From a bacterium UBP4_UBA6127 (GTDB taxonomy: Bacteria > UBP4 > UBA4092): DNA of 41,563 bases. Of this stretch, positions 15,328 through 23,314 are shown one piece after another. Below the pieces are notes generated by a model. The model was given only the letters and a program-made list of their open reading frames with translations, was not told the DNA's origin and made no database searches. Positions within the stretch are counted from its first letter, which is position 1, and each line of letters starts with the position of its first letter. Location: NCBI GenBank assembly GCA_002428325.1, contig DIVR01000058.1:1-41563 (forward strand), read 5' to 3'. Position numbers and translations under genes: made by a program.

Positions 15328-16788
15328 TTACATCCTGCCATGGGTCAGAAATTCCTTCAAGCGGAGAGTCGCTTTTCCGGGATTTTGAATAACCCCTTTG
15401 GCAAAACGCTTAAACTCATATCCCCGGAGGACTCGGTAAATCCGGTGCCGGGACCAGCGTTTTTCCGCATCCCGGAGAATCTTGACCAATTCTTCAGGCC
15501 CCAGTTCATCCGTCCGGGTTACCGCATTATTATACCCGTCATAGAGGTCCCAGTCCTTGCTGAGTAAATGCCCCTTGGATTCCAACATATCGAAAAACTT
15601 GCTGCCGGGATAAGGAGTGGTCAGGGAAAATTGCAGAGAATCAGGGTCTAATCCCAAAGCCAGCTGAATGGTGCGTTCCGCCGTTTCGTAAGTTTCTCCC
15701 GGAAGCCCAAAGGTAAAGGTCAGGTGGACTTTCACCCCCAGCTCCTTGGTCCGTTTAACAGCTTTACGAAGGGTCTCTAAATTCAGATTCTTGCCACTGG
15801 CATTGACTATCTCCTGATCTCCCGATTCGACTCCATATTTGATTGCCACCATTCCGGCATCCCGGAGTTTTTCCAGGGTGTCAAAATCACAGGTATCTGA
15901 CCGGGCCATCGCCGCCCAGGGGAGACAGAGATTCCGTTTCTTCAATTCCTCGGCAAACATCAATAACCGGGGTTTGCCGATATTAAAGGTATCATCATCT
16001 ATATAAAAAGATTTAATTCCATATTTTTCTTTGCACCAGGCAATCTCATCCACCACATCCACTGGATTACGGACCCGGTAAGAATGGTCTCCATACATAA
16101 TCTGAGGCCAGGCGCAAAAAACACACTGAAAAGGACAACCACGGCTGGAATGAACCTGGAGGCAGGGATCCGGGATACCCCCGGGATTATCATGGTATTT
16201 ATCCATGGGCAGGAAATGCCGGGCCGGCCAGGGTAATTCATCCAGATTGGCAATCAAAGGCCGTTTGCCGGTATGGACGACCTTGCCCTCTTTCCGATAA
16301 TATAATCCCAGACAGCCTGAGAGGTCTTTACCTTCGCTCAGGAGCCGGACCAGGTCTCTCAAGGTATATTCGTATTCCCCTTCCACAACATAATCCGCCA
16401 GGGGATTTTCTTCCAAAAACCGAGGGTCATACATGAAAATATGCAGGCCGCAAAATGCCAGCTTGCATTCAGGCAGGGATTTTTTAATCTCCTGAGCCAT
16501 AGCCATATCCACATTAAAAGAACTGGTAGCCACTTCCAGGAGAACTAATTCAGGTTTAAATTCAATGACTTTCTGGAGAAATTGCTGGGAACTCAATCCT
16601 TCGGCTATCCCATCAACCAGCTGGACTTCCTGGTTATCTTTCTCCAAAACCGCCGCTGCGTACCCTAAAAAGAAGGGGAAAGGCATATAACCAGACCCAC
16701 ATCGCTCAAAATGAGGCCATCGGGACCCCGCTCTCACTCCATAAAAACCCTCTTTTTGCCAAGGGGAATTGCCTAGAAATACCCTCAT
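15328..16788 (-). CDS. B12-binding-domain radical SAM protein
   Basis: This 486-residue enzyme has an N-terminal cobalamin-binding-type Rossmann domain (about 1-165; FFLGYAAAVLEKDNQEVQLV, then LHIFMYDPRF and DYVVEGEYEYTLRDLV) followed by a radical SAM barrel. The [4Fe-4S] cysteines are in SSRGCPFQCVFCAWP (Cys218, 222, 225). The later SAM-binding motifs FYIDDDTFNI and YGVESGDQEIV are present. Family members methylate or rearrange unreactive carbons using B12 and SAM. In a glycan operon it may modify a sugar or lipid carrier. A TTG start at 16836 is possible, but the ATG at 16788 opens with MRVFLGNSPWQKEG, the normal family start, behind AGGAAAGG. It leads the minus-strand glycan operon. Confidence 0.92.
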   Translation of the reverse strand: MRVFLGNSPWQKEGFYGVRAGSRWPHFERCGSGYMPFPFFLGYAAAVLEKDNQEVQLVDGIAEGLSSQQFLQKVIEFKPELVLLEVATSSFNVDMAMAQEIKKSLPECKLAFCGLHIFMYDPRFLEENPLADYVVEGEYEYTLRDLVRLLSEGKDLSGCLGLYYRKEGKVVHTGKRPLIANLDELPWPARHFLPMDKYHDNPGGIPDPCLQVHSSRGCPFQCVFCAWPQIMYGDHSYRVRNPVDVVDEIAWCKEKYGIKSFYIDDDTFNIGKPRLLMFAEELKKRNLCLPWAAMARSDTCDFDTLEKLRDAGMVAIKYGVESGDQEIVNASGKNLNLETLRKAVKRTKELGVKVHLTFTFGLPGETYETAERTIQLALGLDPDSLQFSLTTPYPGSKFFDMLESKGHLLSKDWDLYDGYNNAVTRTDELGPEELVKILRDAEKRWSRHRIYRVLRGYEFKRFAKGVIQNPGKATLRLKEFLTHGRM

Positions 16789-16857
16789 AACGCCTTTCCT
16801 TCCAATCAAAGCTAATTTCAGGGGATTCCTTGCCAAAAATCTGGATTTTGGGGGATA

Positions 16858-16887
16858 TTGTCGAAACCAGCCTATTTATAGTATTAT
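16858..16887 (+). promoter_or_regulatory. Candidate rplJ-rplL promoter
   Basis: TTGTCG (16858-16863) is followed after 18 bases by TATTAT (16882-16887), about 100 bases before the start of the L10 leader fold. The -10 box overlaps that of the divergent glycan promoter almost entirely. Confidence 0.45.
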
Positions 16888-16912
16888 ATTCTTACCTGTT
16901 TAAAAGATACAA
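16883..16912 (-). promoter_or_regulatory. Candidate promoter of the glycan operon
   Basis: On the minus strand TTGTAT (16912-16907) and a perfect TATAAT (16888-16883) are 18 bases apart, 95 bases before the radical SAM start at 16788. It shares its -10 bases with the rplJ promoter, so the two polymerases would compete. Confidence 0.5.
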
Positions 16913-16989
16913 CCTAATAATCGTCAGTCGAAGACCGCCGGTTCCTTTATGGAAGGAATAATTGACCCCCACCCGGGTTCAACCAGCCG

Positions 16990-17069
16990 AGACAGATGAG
17001 TGGATGAGGCAGGTAGCCAGTTTGAGGAACACCCCTGATTGTTCAGGACCCCGGCCTGGCCACCTGTCT
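16990..17069 (+). promoter_or_regulatory. Ribosomal protein L10 leader (autoregulatory RNA)
   Basis: AGACAG (16990-16995) pairs with CTGTCT (17064-17069) and closes a structured region holding GGCAGGTAGCC and GGCCTGGCC segments, in the position and style of the known L10 leader that mimics the L10 site on 23S rRNA. L10 (with L12) binding here represses rplJ-rplL. A strong terminator hairpin follows directly, pointing to transcription attenuation. Confidence 0.6.
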
Positions 17070-17076
17070 GAATCGA

Positions 17077-17115
17077 AATCCCCATCGAAGCCGGCCTTCG
17101 TTGGGGATTTTTGTT
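17077..17115 (+). terminator. Attenuator hairpin in front of rplJ
   Basis: ATCCCCATCGAAG (17078-17090) pairs with CTTCGTTGGGGAT (17096-17108) with a single T-T mismatch and is followed by a T-rich tract. The stem lies wholly in the leader, 22 bases before the rplJ start, so it should end most transcripts unless the leader folds otherwise. Confidence 0.75.
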
Positions 17116-17137
17116 TGGACAGAAGGGAGGTGAGTAG

Positions 17138-17665
17138 ATGCCTAAACAATATAAAATTGATGAAGTTGCCCAGGTAACTGAAAAGCTCAAATCGGTAGAG
17201 GCTCTTTATATTACCGAATACCGAGGACTTACAGTTAAAGAAATGTGGGAACTGCGTGGAGCTCTTCGTAAAGCCAATGCCGAATATAAAGTCGTGCATA
17301 ACCGGCTGACCAAGATTGCCATGGAAAATGCGGGTATGGGCCAATTCATGGATTATTTTATCGGTCCGGTGGCGGTTGTCTATGTTAACGCAGACCCGGC
17401 GGCGGCCGCGAAAGCCCTGATGGATTTTGCGAAAGATCATGAGAAACTGGTCGTCAAAGCTGGGGTCATGGATAATGCCCTGCTGAGTGCTGAGCAAATC
17501 AAAGCTCTGGCCAGCCTGCCCTCACGGGAAGTGCTGCTCGGAAAACTGGTGGGTGCCCTTTCCTCGCCGCTTTACGGATTTGTCCGAGTTTTGCAAGGCC
17601 CGATATTTGGCTTCGTCAACGTACTCGACCAGATCAAGAAACAGAAAGAAGAAGCGGCTGCCTAA
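17138..17665 (+). CDS. rplJ: 50S ribosomal protein L10
   Basis: L10 anchors the L7/L12 dimers to the large subunit as the base of the stalk. The 175 residues match the family. The N-terminal rRNA-binding domain shows ALYITEYRGLTVKEMWELR near 25-43 and KVVHNRLTKIAME near 53; the C-terminal helix that binds L7/L12 ends in QIKKQKEEAAA. The ATG follows GGGAGGTGAGTAG. The gene stands apart from rplK-rplA and from rpoB, so the usual L11-L10-RNA polymerase string is broken up in this genome. It is preceded by its own leader and attenuator and followed by rplL. Confidence 0.97.
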   Translation: MPKQYKIDEVAQVTEKLKSVEALYITEYRGLTVKEMWELRGALRKANAEYKVVHNRLTKIAMENAGMGQFMDYFIGPVAVVYVNADPAAAAKALMDFAKDHEKLVVKAGVMDNALLSAEQIKALASLPSREVLLGKLVGALSSPLYGFVRVLQGPIFGFVNVLDQIKKQKEEAAA

Positions 17666-17755
17666 CGGCGGTTGCCTAGAGGCCGCGGCTTAAAACCGTT
17701 GCCCTGATAAAAAATCAGACAAATTTGAAACACCCAACTTAAGGAGATTTATACA

Positions 17756-18127
17756 ATGACTAAAGATGAACTCATTCAAGCGATAGATACGATGTCAGTG
17801 ATTGAACTGGCTGAACTGGTAAAAGCCCTCGAAGAAAAATACGGCGTTTCCGCCGCTCCTGTGGCTGTAGCTGCTGCAGGTGGAGCCGGTGCTCCGGCTG
17901 CCGCCGTTGAAGAACAGACTGAATTTGATGTCGTTCTCGTTGAAGTCGGCGCCAACAAAATCGGCGTCATCAAAGAAGTCCGCGCCATCACCAACCTCGG
18001 CCTGAAAGAATCCAAAGACCTGGTTGAAGGCGCACCGAAACCGGTCGTCGAAAAAGTTGAAAAAGCCAAAGCTGAAGAAGTCAAAAAACAGCTCGAAGCT
18101 GCCGGCGCCAAAGTCGAAATCAAATAA
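17756..18127 (+). CDS. rplL: 50S ribosomal protein L7/L12
   Basis: This acidic 123-residue stalk protein recruits translation GTPases such as EF-G and EF-Tu. The N-terminal dimerisation helices (IDTMSVIELAELVKALEEKYG), an Ala/Gly-rich hinge (about 38-52) and the globular C-terminal domain are in the normal order. That domain carries the factor-binding segment GANKIGVIKEVRAITNLGLK and LKESKDLVEGAPKPV. AAGGAG precedes the ATG at good spacing. It follows rplJ by 90 bases and is closed by a strong terminator. rpoB does not follow. Confidence 0.98.
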   Translation: MTKDELIQAIDTMSVIELAELVKALEEKYGVSAAPVAVAAAGGAGAPAAAVEEQTEFDVVLVEVGANKIGVIKEVRAITNLGLKESKDLVEGAPKPVVEKVEKAKAEEVKKQLEAAGAKVEIK

Positions 18128-18169
18128 GTACCCAGCGATTTCACTTAGCACCCTTTTTCAAAGTTTATC

Positions 18170-18217
18170 CAAGCCCCTTGTCTTTCTGCAAAGAAGACAG
18201 GGGCTTTTTATTTTCCT
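18170..18217 (+). terminator. Intrinsic terminator of rplJ-rplL
   Basis: AGCCCCTTGTCTT (from 18172) pairs with AAGACAGGGGCT (to about 18205) with one bulged T, followed by TTTTTATTTT. It lies 45 bases past the rplL stop. In the other direction it could also serve the convergent DUF2007 gene, though the T-run there is poor. Confidence 0.85.
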
Positions 18218-18246
18218 GGTTTCCCGGCGGATTCTGTTCAAGGGGG

Positions 18247-18681
18247 TTATCCCAGGGTAGAACCGGGGTGTAATCCATAGATAATCAGTAAGGAAAGGAG
18301 AAGTAAGAGGAGGACAAGGCTAAGAAAATAAAATATAATTTTCCCGGCGGATAAGGGCTGAGGGGTTTGTGAGGAAATTTGAGGTGGCTTATTCCCCTCA
18401 TCATAGAGAGTTACTTTTACATCTCTGAGGGGGAAATTATCGATGACCTCTTTAACGATATCCAACTGGCTGGCCGCCACAAAAAGAGAATGGTTGAATG
18501 GACCTGCAGCCGGCGATCCTTTATCTCTTTTCCCCATTTGATCTACAGGACTCCAATTCGAATAGCAGACAATACCTTCCTGCCGTAAAGATTCCTTCAG
18601 CATTTCTATCTGCCATGCCTTGCAAAATACCCACATCTCAATAAAGCTTTTATCCGGGCTGGTGAAATTGTTGGTTTCCAT
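18247..18681 (-). CDS. DUF2007-like protein with C-terminal membrane helix
   Basis: Residues about 14-95 resemble the DUF2007 fold (putative signal-transducing, GlnB-like ferredoxin fold): MWVFCKAWQIEMLKESLRQE, GIVCYSN, then SLFVAASQLDIVKEVIDNFP. A Pro/Gln-rich linker leads to one strong membrane helix (IIFYFLSLVLLLLLLSLLI, about 115-135) at the C-terminus, so the domain should face the cytoplasm as a tail-anchored protein. AGGA precedes the ATG. It overlaps by 32 bases an upstream small membrane ORF and converges on the rplL terminator. The function is unknown. Confidence 0.75.
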   Translation of the reverse strand: METNNFTSPDKSFIEMWVFCKAWQIEMLKESLRQEGIVCYSNWSPVDQMGKRDKGSPAAGPFNHSLFVAASQLDIVKEVIDNFPLRDVKVTLYDEGNKPPQISSQTPQPLSAGKIIFYFLSLVLLLLLLSLLIIYGLHPGSTLG

Positions 18682-18781
18682 TTTCGTCCTGCTTAATTCC
18701 TGTAATATCCTGGATGGTAGAACCCATCAGAAAAACCAAAAATAATAATATGATAATCCCATCCAATTTTCCAATCGGCAT
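18650..18781 (-). CDS. Small membrane ORF (43 residues) overlapping the DUF2007 gene
   Basis: An ATG at 18781, four bases after AAGG, opens a frame MPIGKLDGIIILLFLVFLMG followed by a polar tail. Residues 8-19 are strongly hydrophobic and could span or anchor in the membrane. It ends 32 bases inside the DUF2007 gene in another frame, suggesting coupled translation. No family is recognised. Length and overlap make it uncertain. Confidence 0.35.
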   Translation of the reverse strand: MPIGKLDGIIILLFLVFLMGSTIQDITGIKQDENGNQQFHQPG

Positions 18782-18912
18782 TATACCTTAATAAAAACAT
18801 CCCTGCCTCCCAGAGAACCTTCCTGCCATCAATTATTCTGCTGAAGAAAAGGGGATAAGGTATAATTATTTTTTGTATATTCCAATAAATCTTTCAGGAG
18901 AAATGAATACTC

Positions 18913-20340
18913 ATGGCTAAGAAAACCGAATCAAAAGGCCACGCGGAACACATGAAATCCGCTGACAGCCAGATTGGTTTACCCGGGGTCATCAATCGCC
19001 CCTTCAAACTGACATTCTTTGGAGCCGGCAGCGCTTTCACCCCTCCCTTGATGAATGATGTGCTACAGATTCCGGGAAGCGGTCCCCTTACCATCGCTCT
19101 GGTGGACATTGATGAGAAACGATTAAAACTCAATGTCGGGCTGGTAAAAACCCTGGTAAAAAACCTGGGCCGGAAAGATGTGAAGGTGATTGCCTCCGCA
19201 AAACGCCGGGAGGTCATGGCTGATTCTGATTATCTGATTAATTGCATTGAGGTCTCCGGGGTGGAATGTGTCCGGTTTGATAATGATATCCCCCTGGAAT
19301 ATGGTGTGGACCAGTGTATTGGCGATACCATTGGACCGGGCGGGCTTTTTAAAGGACTTCGGACTATTCCGGTCTTCCTGGAAATCCTGCAGGATGCCGA
19401 AGAGCTTTGCCCCAATGCCCTGGTTTTAAACTATACCAATCCCATGAATATGCTTTGCCTGGCCGCTGGGATTTCCAGTTCCATGCAAGTGGTGGGACTC
19501 TGCCACAGCGTTCAGGGAACCAGCCATATTCTGGCAAGGAGAGCCGGTGTCCCCTATGAAGAAATGCAGTGGGAATGCGCCGGAATCAATCACCTGGCAT
19601 GGTTCACTAAATTGGCCCACCAGGGAAAAGACCTTTACCCTATTTTGAAAATGAAAGCCGAACAAGACCTGGCAGGCAAACCTTCCGACCCAAACGATAC
19701 AGCGGACCTGGTCAGAAAAGATGTCATGCTTCAATTTGGCTATTTTGTAACCGAATCCTCCGGCCATTTCTCTGAATATGTTCCCTATTACCGGAAACGG
19801 AAAGATTTGATTGCCAAATATTGCCGTCCCGGATATGACGGCGGCTCTTCTTTCTATGCCGATGGCTGGCCCCAGTGGCGGAAAGCGGCCGATGAGAAAC
19901 GCATGAAAATGGTCAAAGGAGAACTCCCGGTCGGCGGCCCCAGAACCTGGGAATATGCCTCCTGGATCATTGAAGCCCGGGAAAAGAATAACCCGTTCCG
20001 GATTTATGGCAATGTCATGAACCGGAAAAATGGAGCCGGCCCCCTGATTTCCAACCTTCCGGCCGATGGGTGCGTGGAAGTGGCCTGCATGATTGATAGA
20101 AACGGAATCAATCCCTGCATCTATGGAAAACTGCCTCCCCAGGTAGCGGCCCTTTGCGATGCCAATATGCGATTTTTTGAACTGGCATCCCAGGCCGCAG
20201 TGGAACGCAGTGTGGAGAAAGCCATCTATGCCCTCATGCTGGATCCGTTAACTTCAGCTGTCTGTTCCCCGGCAGAAATCAAGGAAATGACTCTTCGGCT
20301 TTTCAAAGCAGAAAAGAAATTCCTGAAAGGTTTCAAATAA
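18913..20340 (+). CDS. Glycoside hydrolase family 4 (alpha-galactosidase/alpha-glucosidase type)
   Basis: GH4 enzymes use NAD+ and a divalent metal to split glycosides by a redox elimination mechanism in the cytoplasm. The 475 residues fit. The NAD site LTFFGAGSAFTPPL lies at 33-46, VDIDEKRL at 64 binds the cofactor, NYTNPMNM at 173 contacts substrate, and the metal ligands are Cys197 and His198 in GLCHSVQGT with His in AGINHLAWF. The CHSVQG motif is of the AglA/MelA kind; the CN-type motif of 6-phospho-glycosidases is absent, so a non-phosphorylated alpha-glycoside is likelier. About 25 residues precede the usual N-terminus. AGGAG is 12 bases from the ATG, somewhat far. A TATAAT stands at 18861. 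It is a single-gene unit with a strong terminator. Confidence 0.92.
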   Translation: MAKKTESKGHAEHMKSADSQIGLPGVINRPFKLTFFGAGSAFTPPLMNDVLQIPGSGPLTIALVDIDEKRLKLNVGLVKTLVKNLGRKDVKVIASAKRREVMADSDYLINCIEVSGVECVRFDNDIPLEYGVDQCIGDTIGPGGLFKGLRTIPVFLEILQDAEELCPNALVLNYTNPMNMLCLAAGISSSMQVVGLCHSVQGTSHILARRAGVPYEEMQWECAGINHLAWFTKLAHQGKDLYPILKMKAEQDLAGKPSDPNDTADLVRKDVMLQFGYFVTESSGHFSEYVPYYRKRKDLIAKYCRPGYDGGSSFYADGWPQWRKAADEKRMKMVKGELPVGGPRTWEYASWIIEAREKNNPFRIYGNVMNRKNGAGPLISNLPADGCVEVACMIDRNGINPCIYGKLPPQVAALCDANMRFFELASQAAVERSVEKAIYALMLDPLTSAVCSPAEIKEMTLRLFKAEKKFLKGFK

Positions 20341-20395
20341 GCAGGCAAGAGTAAATCCCAATGGATAAGTTCCCCCTGGTGGGAGACAAATAGAG

Positions 20396-20436
20396 AAGCA
20401 CCCGGAGCTGATAAATAGTTCCGGGTGCTTTTTAAT
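20396..20436 (+). terminator. Intrinsic terminator of the GH4 gene
   Basis: AAGCACCCGGA (20396-20406) and TCCGGGTGCTT (20420-20430) form a perfect 11 bp stem followed by a T-rich tract, 55 bases after the GH4 stop. Confidence 0.9.
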
Positions 20437-20481
20437 TAATAAGGCTTATTCTCTTTTACCCATAGATAAACAGTTGGCTTG

Positions 20482-20982
20482 TTATTCCTTCGCTTTTTTA
20501 TAATCGATGTAATGGGACGTGTTCTTATTTTCCGTAAAATACTGTTCGAATCCAACTTCCTTTATTCGGGTATTTCCCTTCAGCCAGGCAGCCCTTAACT
20601 TCTCATTAAAAAAAGTATTCACTTTCAAACAGGGAAATTCAGAACAGTCTCCGCAAAAATCAACCCCATGGTCTTTAGTGCAAGACAATATCAAACATCC
20701 TTTTACACATCCGGGGCTGGCCGCCGTATGATTGCGGCAACCGGGACAATTCCCTTTGGTATATCCTTGCAGGTTGTTATAAAAAGTTTCAAATTCTTTA
20801 AGCCAATACCGATATTCTTGAGGCAGATTGATATCATTAAAATCATAATACCCTTCCAAATAATTACATAAAGATGCGGCGCATTTCCCGACCGCACCCT
20901 CTGAATAACCTGGACAGGTTTAACACAAAAGGGAGCATGGGCCTACATGATTCAATATTTCCTGTCGGGTAAACTCTTCCAT
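20482..20982 (-). pseudogene. DUF3795 Cys-rich protein broken by an in-frame stop
   Basis: The full frame starts at ATG 20982 after CAGGAG and reads MEEFTRQEILNHVGPCSLLC, then TAA at codon 21 (20922-20920), then continues in the same frame with TCPGYSEGAVGKCAASLCNY and on to codon 167. The first part is the DUF3795 N-terminal CxLLCxxC motif; the second carries CPGC, KGCLILSC and FCGDCSEFPCL, probable metal-binding cysteines. The downstream part alone (from a TTG at 20859) lacks the N-terminal cysteine motif and is unlikely to fold properly. A single base change (for example CAA to TAA) explains the break, so it may be recent or a sequencing error. DUF3795 function is not established. It is a lone gene between GH4 and the L,D-transpeptidase. 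Confidence 0.8.
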
Positions 20983-21039
20983 TCCAGAAACTCCTGTATC
21001 TTAACCATTGGGATAAAACGAAAAAGACAATTATTATCG

Positions 21040-21070
21040 GGAGCCTTCTTCTATAAAGGTTCCTTTTTTT
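21040..21070 (+). terminator. Orphan terminator-like hairpin
   Basis: GGAGCCTT (21040-21047) pairs with AAGGTTCC (21056-21063) including one G-T pair and is followed by seven T. It points along the plus strand, yet no plus-strand gene lies between the GH4 terminator and this point. It may end an antisense transcript or be a chance hairpin. Confidence 0.3.
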
Positions 21071-21098
21071 ATTAGCTCACTGATCGAGAGATTATACT

Positions 21099-21779
21099 TC
21101 AGGGGGATATCCTGACTTCAGTACCCATAGAAGCATATTTCCAGAGGATATCCATATCTTTATTGGATAGGGCAATACATCCCCCTGTCCAATCGATAAA
21201 ATTTATACCTCCATGGATTCCAACCGCTCCACCTAATGGAGTATTCCAAGGAGGCTGCTGTTTTGTCGAAATAGCTTTATCAATCTGAGCAAAGTCCCCC
21301 TGATTGATAATTTTAGCCAGAAGCCCTTCCTGAGCATTTTGAACATTAGGATAACTCAAGCCAAGAAATAAATGATATTGGCTCTTCTCGTTTCGAGTAC
21401 AAATATAAAAAACACCCTCTGGAGTTTTACAATCTCCCTCAACATGTTTCTGTCCCACTGGAGACCGGCCCAAGGCTGTTCGGAATCGGCCGATTATTTT
21501 TCCATCCCTATATAGTTCCATGACCCTTTTACTCTTCACAACCTGAATTGAATATCGCCCGGATATCTCTTTCGGTTCTGAGATAAATAGCTTTTCTGAA
21601 CAGTGGTTAAAATATCGGCTACCCTCTATTCCCAGGAACAACAATAGGATAATAGATAGCAGAGTGATTACCCTGCCCCATTTGAAATGAAATCTATCGA
21701 TGCGGCCAAACCAATTATTATCTTTCATTTTAAGTAAGATAAAACCCAGCTCTATCCCCCTGGCATCCAATATAATCAT
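21099..21779 (-). CDS. Membrane-anchored L,D-transpeptidase (YkuD family)
   Basis: YkuD enzymes make 3-3 cross-links in peptidoglycan or attach proteins to it using a cysteine nucleophile, outside the membrane. The motif is present as VGIHGG and then WTGGCIALSNKDMD, giving the catalytic His and Cys, though the usual Arg after the Cys-Ile/Val pair is Ala here. The YkuD start SIQVVKSKRVMELYRDGK precedes it with TPEGVFYI. One membrane helix (VITLLSIILLLFLGI) comes just before, so the catalytic domain is extracytoplasmic. The start is uncertain: ATG 21779 has AAGGA five bases ahead, ATG 21728 lacks a site, and a TTG at 21866 would add 29 odd residues. Single gene. Confidence 0.88.
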   Translation of the reverse strand: MIILDARGIELGFILLKMKDNNWFGRIDRFHFKWGRVITLLSIILLLFLGIEGSRYFNHCSEKLFISEPKEISGRYSIQVVKSKRVMELYRDGKIIGRFRTALGRSPVGQKHVEGDCKTPEGVFYICTRNEKSQYHLFLGLSYPNVQNAQEGLLAKIINQGDFAQIDKAISTKQQPPWNTPLGGAVGIHGGINFIDWTGGCIALSNKDMDILWKYASMGTEVRISP

Positions 21780-22037
21780 GATGTCCTTGCAAAAAAAACA
21801 TTGCCAATCCTTAACTGGTAGATTGGGACCCTCTATGGCTGGAGGATTATAAATGTTTTTTATCAAGCCCCTATGATTGAATCCAAGTATATTGTTTTCA
21901 ATAATCGGTATTGCTGTAACTCAATTTACTTCGGCATTCCATTTGACAGGCTATAATCCCATCCATCCTGCGATAAATAAAGAGGCTTCCCTCAAATAAG
22001 AAAGGCCCCCTTAAAAGATTTCTCATCGGTATGAGTA

Positions 22038-23255
22038 TTAATCCATTTTTTTATTAGTCAGGTCCGTCTTCAGGGTTTCGCCCGGATTGGTTGCCATACA
22101 AGGCCAGATTTTCCGTCCGGGATAGATGCCGGTTTTAATAGCCGTACGGGCACAGTCCCCAATCACTGTGCCAAACCGTTGCCGTCCCGTATCTACCAGC
22201 TGGGCTTTCACGACTGATTTCACATTTTTACTATCATGCCGCCAATTAGCCACAATCGTTGCCGACCCGATATCTACTTTTTCCCCGATTATGGAATCCC
22301 CAATATAGCTGCCATGATTTATGACCGTTCCATCCATGATAATGGAATTTTTGATTTCCACCGAGTGGCCGATAATCACATTATCGCCAATGGAAGTTGC
22401 TGCCCGGATATGGGTCGCCGGAGCAATCAGGCAATTTTCCCCTATCAAGGTAGGGCCTTCAATATAGGCGCCAGACCGGATAATAGTCCCTTTACCGATT
22501 ACTACATTTCCTTTCAGGACGGCTCCAGGTTCCACTTCCCCATCGACTTTACTTTTCAGGTTCTCCAGGAGAAATTCATTTGCCTGCAACAGGTTCCATG
22601 GATATCCGATGGGAATCCAATACCCTTTTGTATCAAGACATTGGACAGGCATTTTCTCCAACAATAAATTAGTGGCGGCAGAAACTTCCAGCTCGCCCCG
22701 TGCGGATTTTTCGATACGTCTCAGGCAATCAAAAATATCCCGGGTAAAGACATGCAGCCCGGTACTGGCTAAATCACTCACAAACTCCTGGGGTTTCTCC
22801 ACCAGCTGGATCAACTTGCCATTTTCATGGACTAATACTCCAAATTTGGAAGGGTCAGCCACTTTCATTCCTACGGCACTGTTGGGGTATGCAAGGGCTG
22901 CCTCAATATCGACTCGGGAAAACAGGTCATCTCCCACGATCATGATAAACCGGTCCCGGATAAAAGGTTCAGCCTGCAAGAGGGCATGGCCTGACCCCAG
23001 CTGCTCATTCTGAGGAACATATATCAGCCGAATCCCCTTATATTCTTTCCCATAATACTCCATTAACTTTTCTTTTTTATATCCAACAATAATCACAGCC
23101 TCATCCACCAAATCCACCATCTGGTCCAGGTTATGGGACAGGATGGGTTTATTGGCAACTTTCAATAAGGGTTTTGGCTTGGTTATGGTTAAAGGATAAA
23201 TCCGGGTTGATTTTCCTGCGGCTAATATCACGGCCTGAGTATTTATCTGAGACAT
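22038..23255 (-). CDS. Sugar-1-phosphate nucleotidyltransferase with left-handed beta-helix domain (GlmU-like)
   Basis: Residues 1-230 are a nucleotidyltransferase: AVILAAGKSTRIYPLTITKP holds the NTP loop and the catalytic Lys, IVGDDLF the metal-binding Asp, and LVEKPQEF the sugar-binding segment. Residues about 245-400 are hexapeptide repeats of a left-handed beta-helix (VVIGKGTIIRSGAYIEG, TSIGDNVIIGHSVEI, IGEKVDIGSATIVANWRH). Such two-domain proteins make UDP-GlcNAc or dTDP-glucose-type donors for wall and surface polysaccharide; which sugar is unclear, and a true GlmU acetyltransferase site is not proven. The 405 residues are shorter than GlmU (about 450). The ATG at 23255 follows AGGAG at six bases; a GTG directly before it is the other choice. 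Confidence 0.88.
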   Translation of the reverse strand: MSQINTQAVILAAGKSTRIYPLTITKPKPLLKVANKPILSHNLDQMVDLVDEAVIIVGYKKEKLMEYYGKEYKGIRLIYVPQNEQLGSGHALLQAEPFIRDRFIMIVGDDLFSRVDIEAALAYPNSAVGMKVADPSKFGVLVHENGKLIQLVEKPQEFVSDLASTGLHVFTRDIFDCLRRIEKSARGELEVSAATNLLLEKMPVQCLDTKGYWIPIGYPWNLLQANEFLLENLKSKVDGEVEPGAVLKGNVVIGKGTIIRSGAYIEGPTLIGENCLIAPATHIRAATSIGDNVIIGHSVEIKNSIIMDGTVINHGSYIGDSIIGEKVDIGSATIVANWRHDSKNVKSVVKAQLVDTGRQRFGTVIGDCARTAIKTGIYPGRKIWPCMATNPGETLKTDLTNKKMD

Positions 23256-23284
23256 CACATTCTCCTGTTTGAATTTTCACTTTC

Positions 23285-23314
23285 ATTCTAAACAATTATG
23301 ATAGGAATGGACAA
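23285..23314 (-). promoter_or_regulatory. Candidate promoter of the nucleotidyltransferase gene
   Basis: Minus-strand TTGTCC (23314-23309) and TAGAAT (23290-23285) are 18 bases apart, 30 bases before the start codon, with an AGGAG between. It is a good match. Confidence 0.5.

Noticed and set aside
18903..18920. Five-codon frame at the AGGAG before the GH4 gene
   Set aside because: The AGGAG is only two bases from that ATG; the frame is too short and overlaps the true start.
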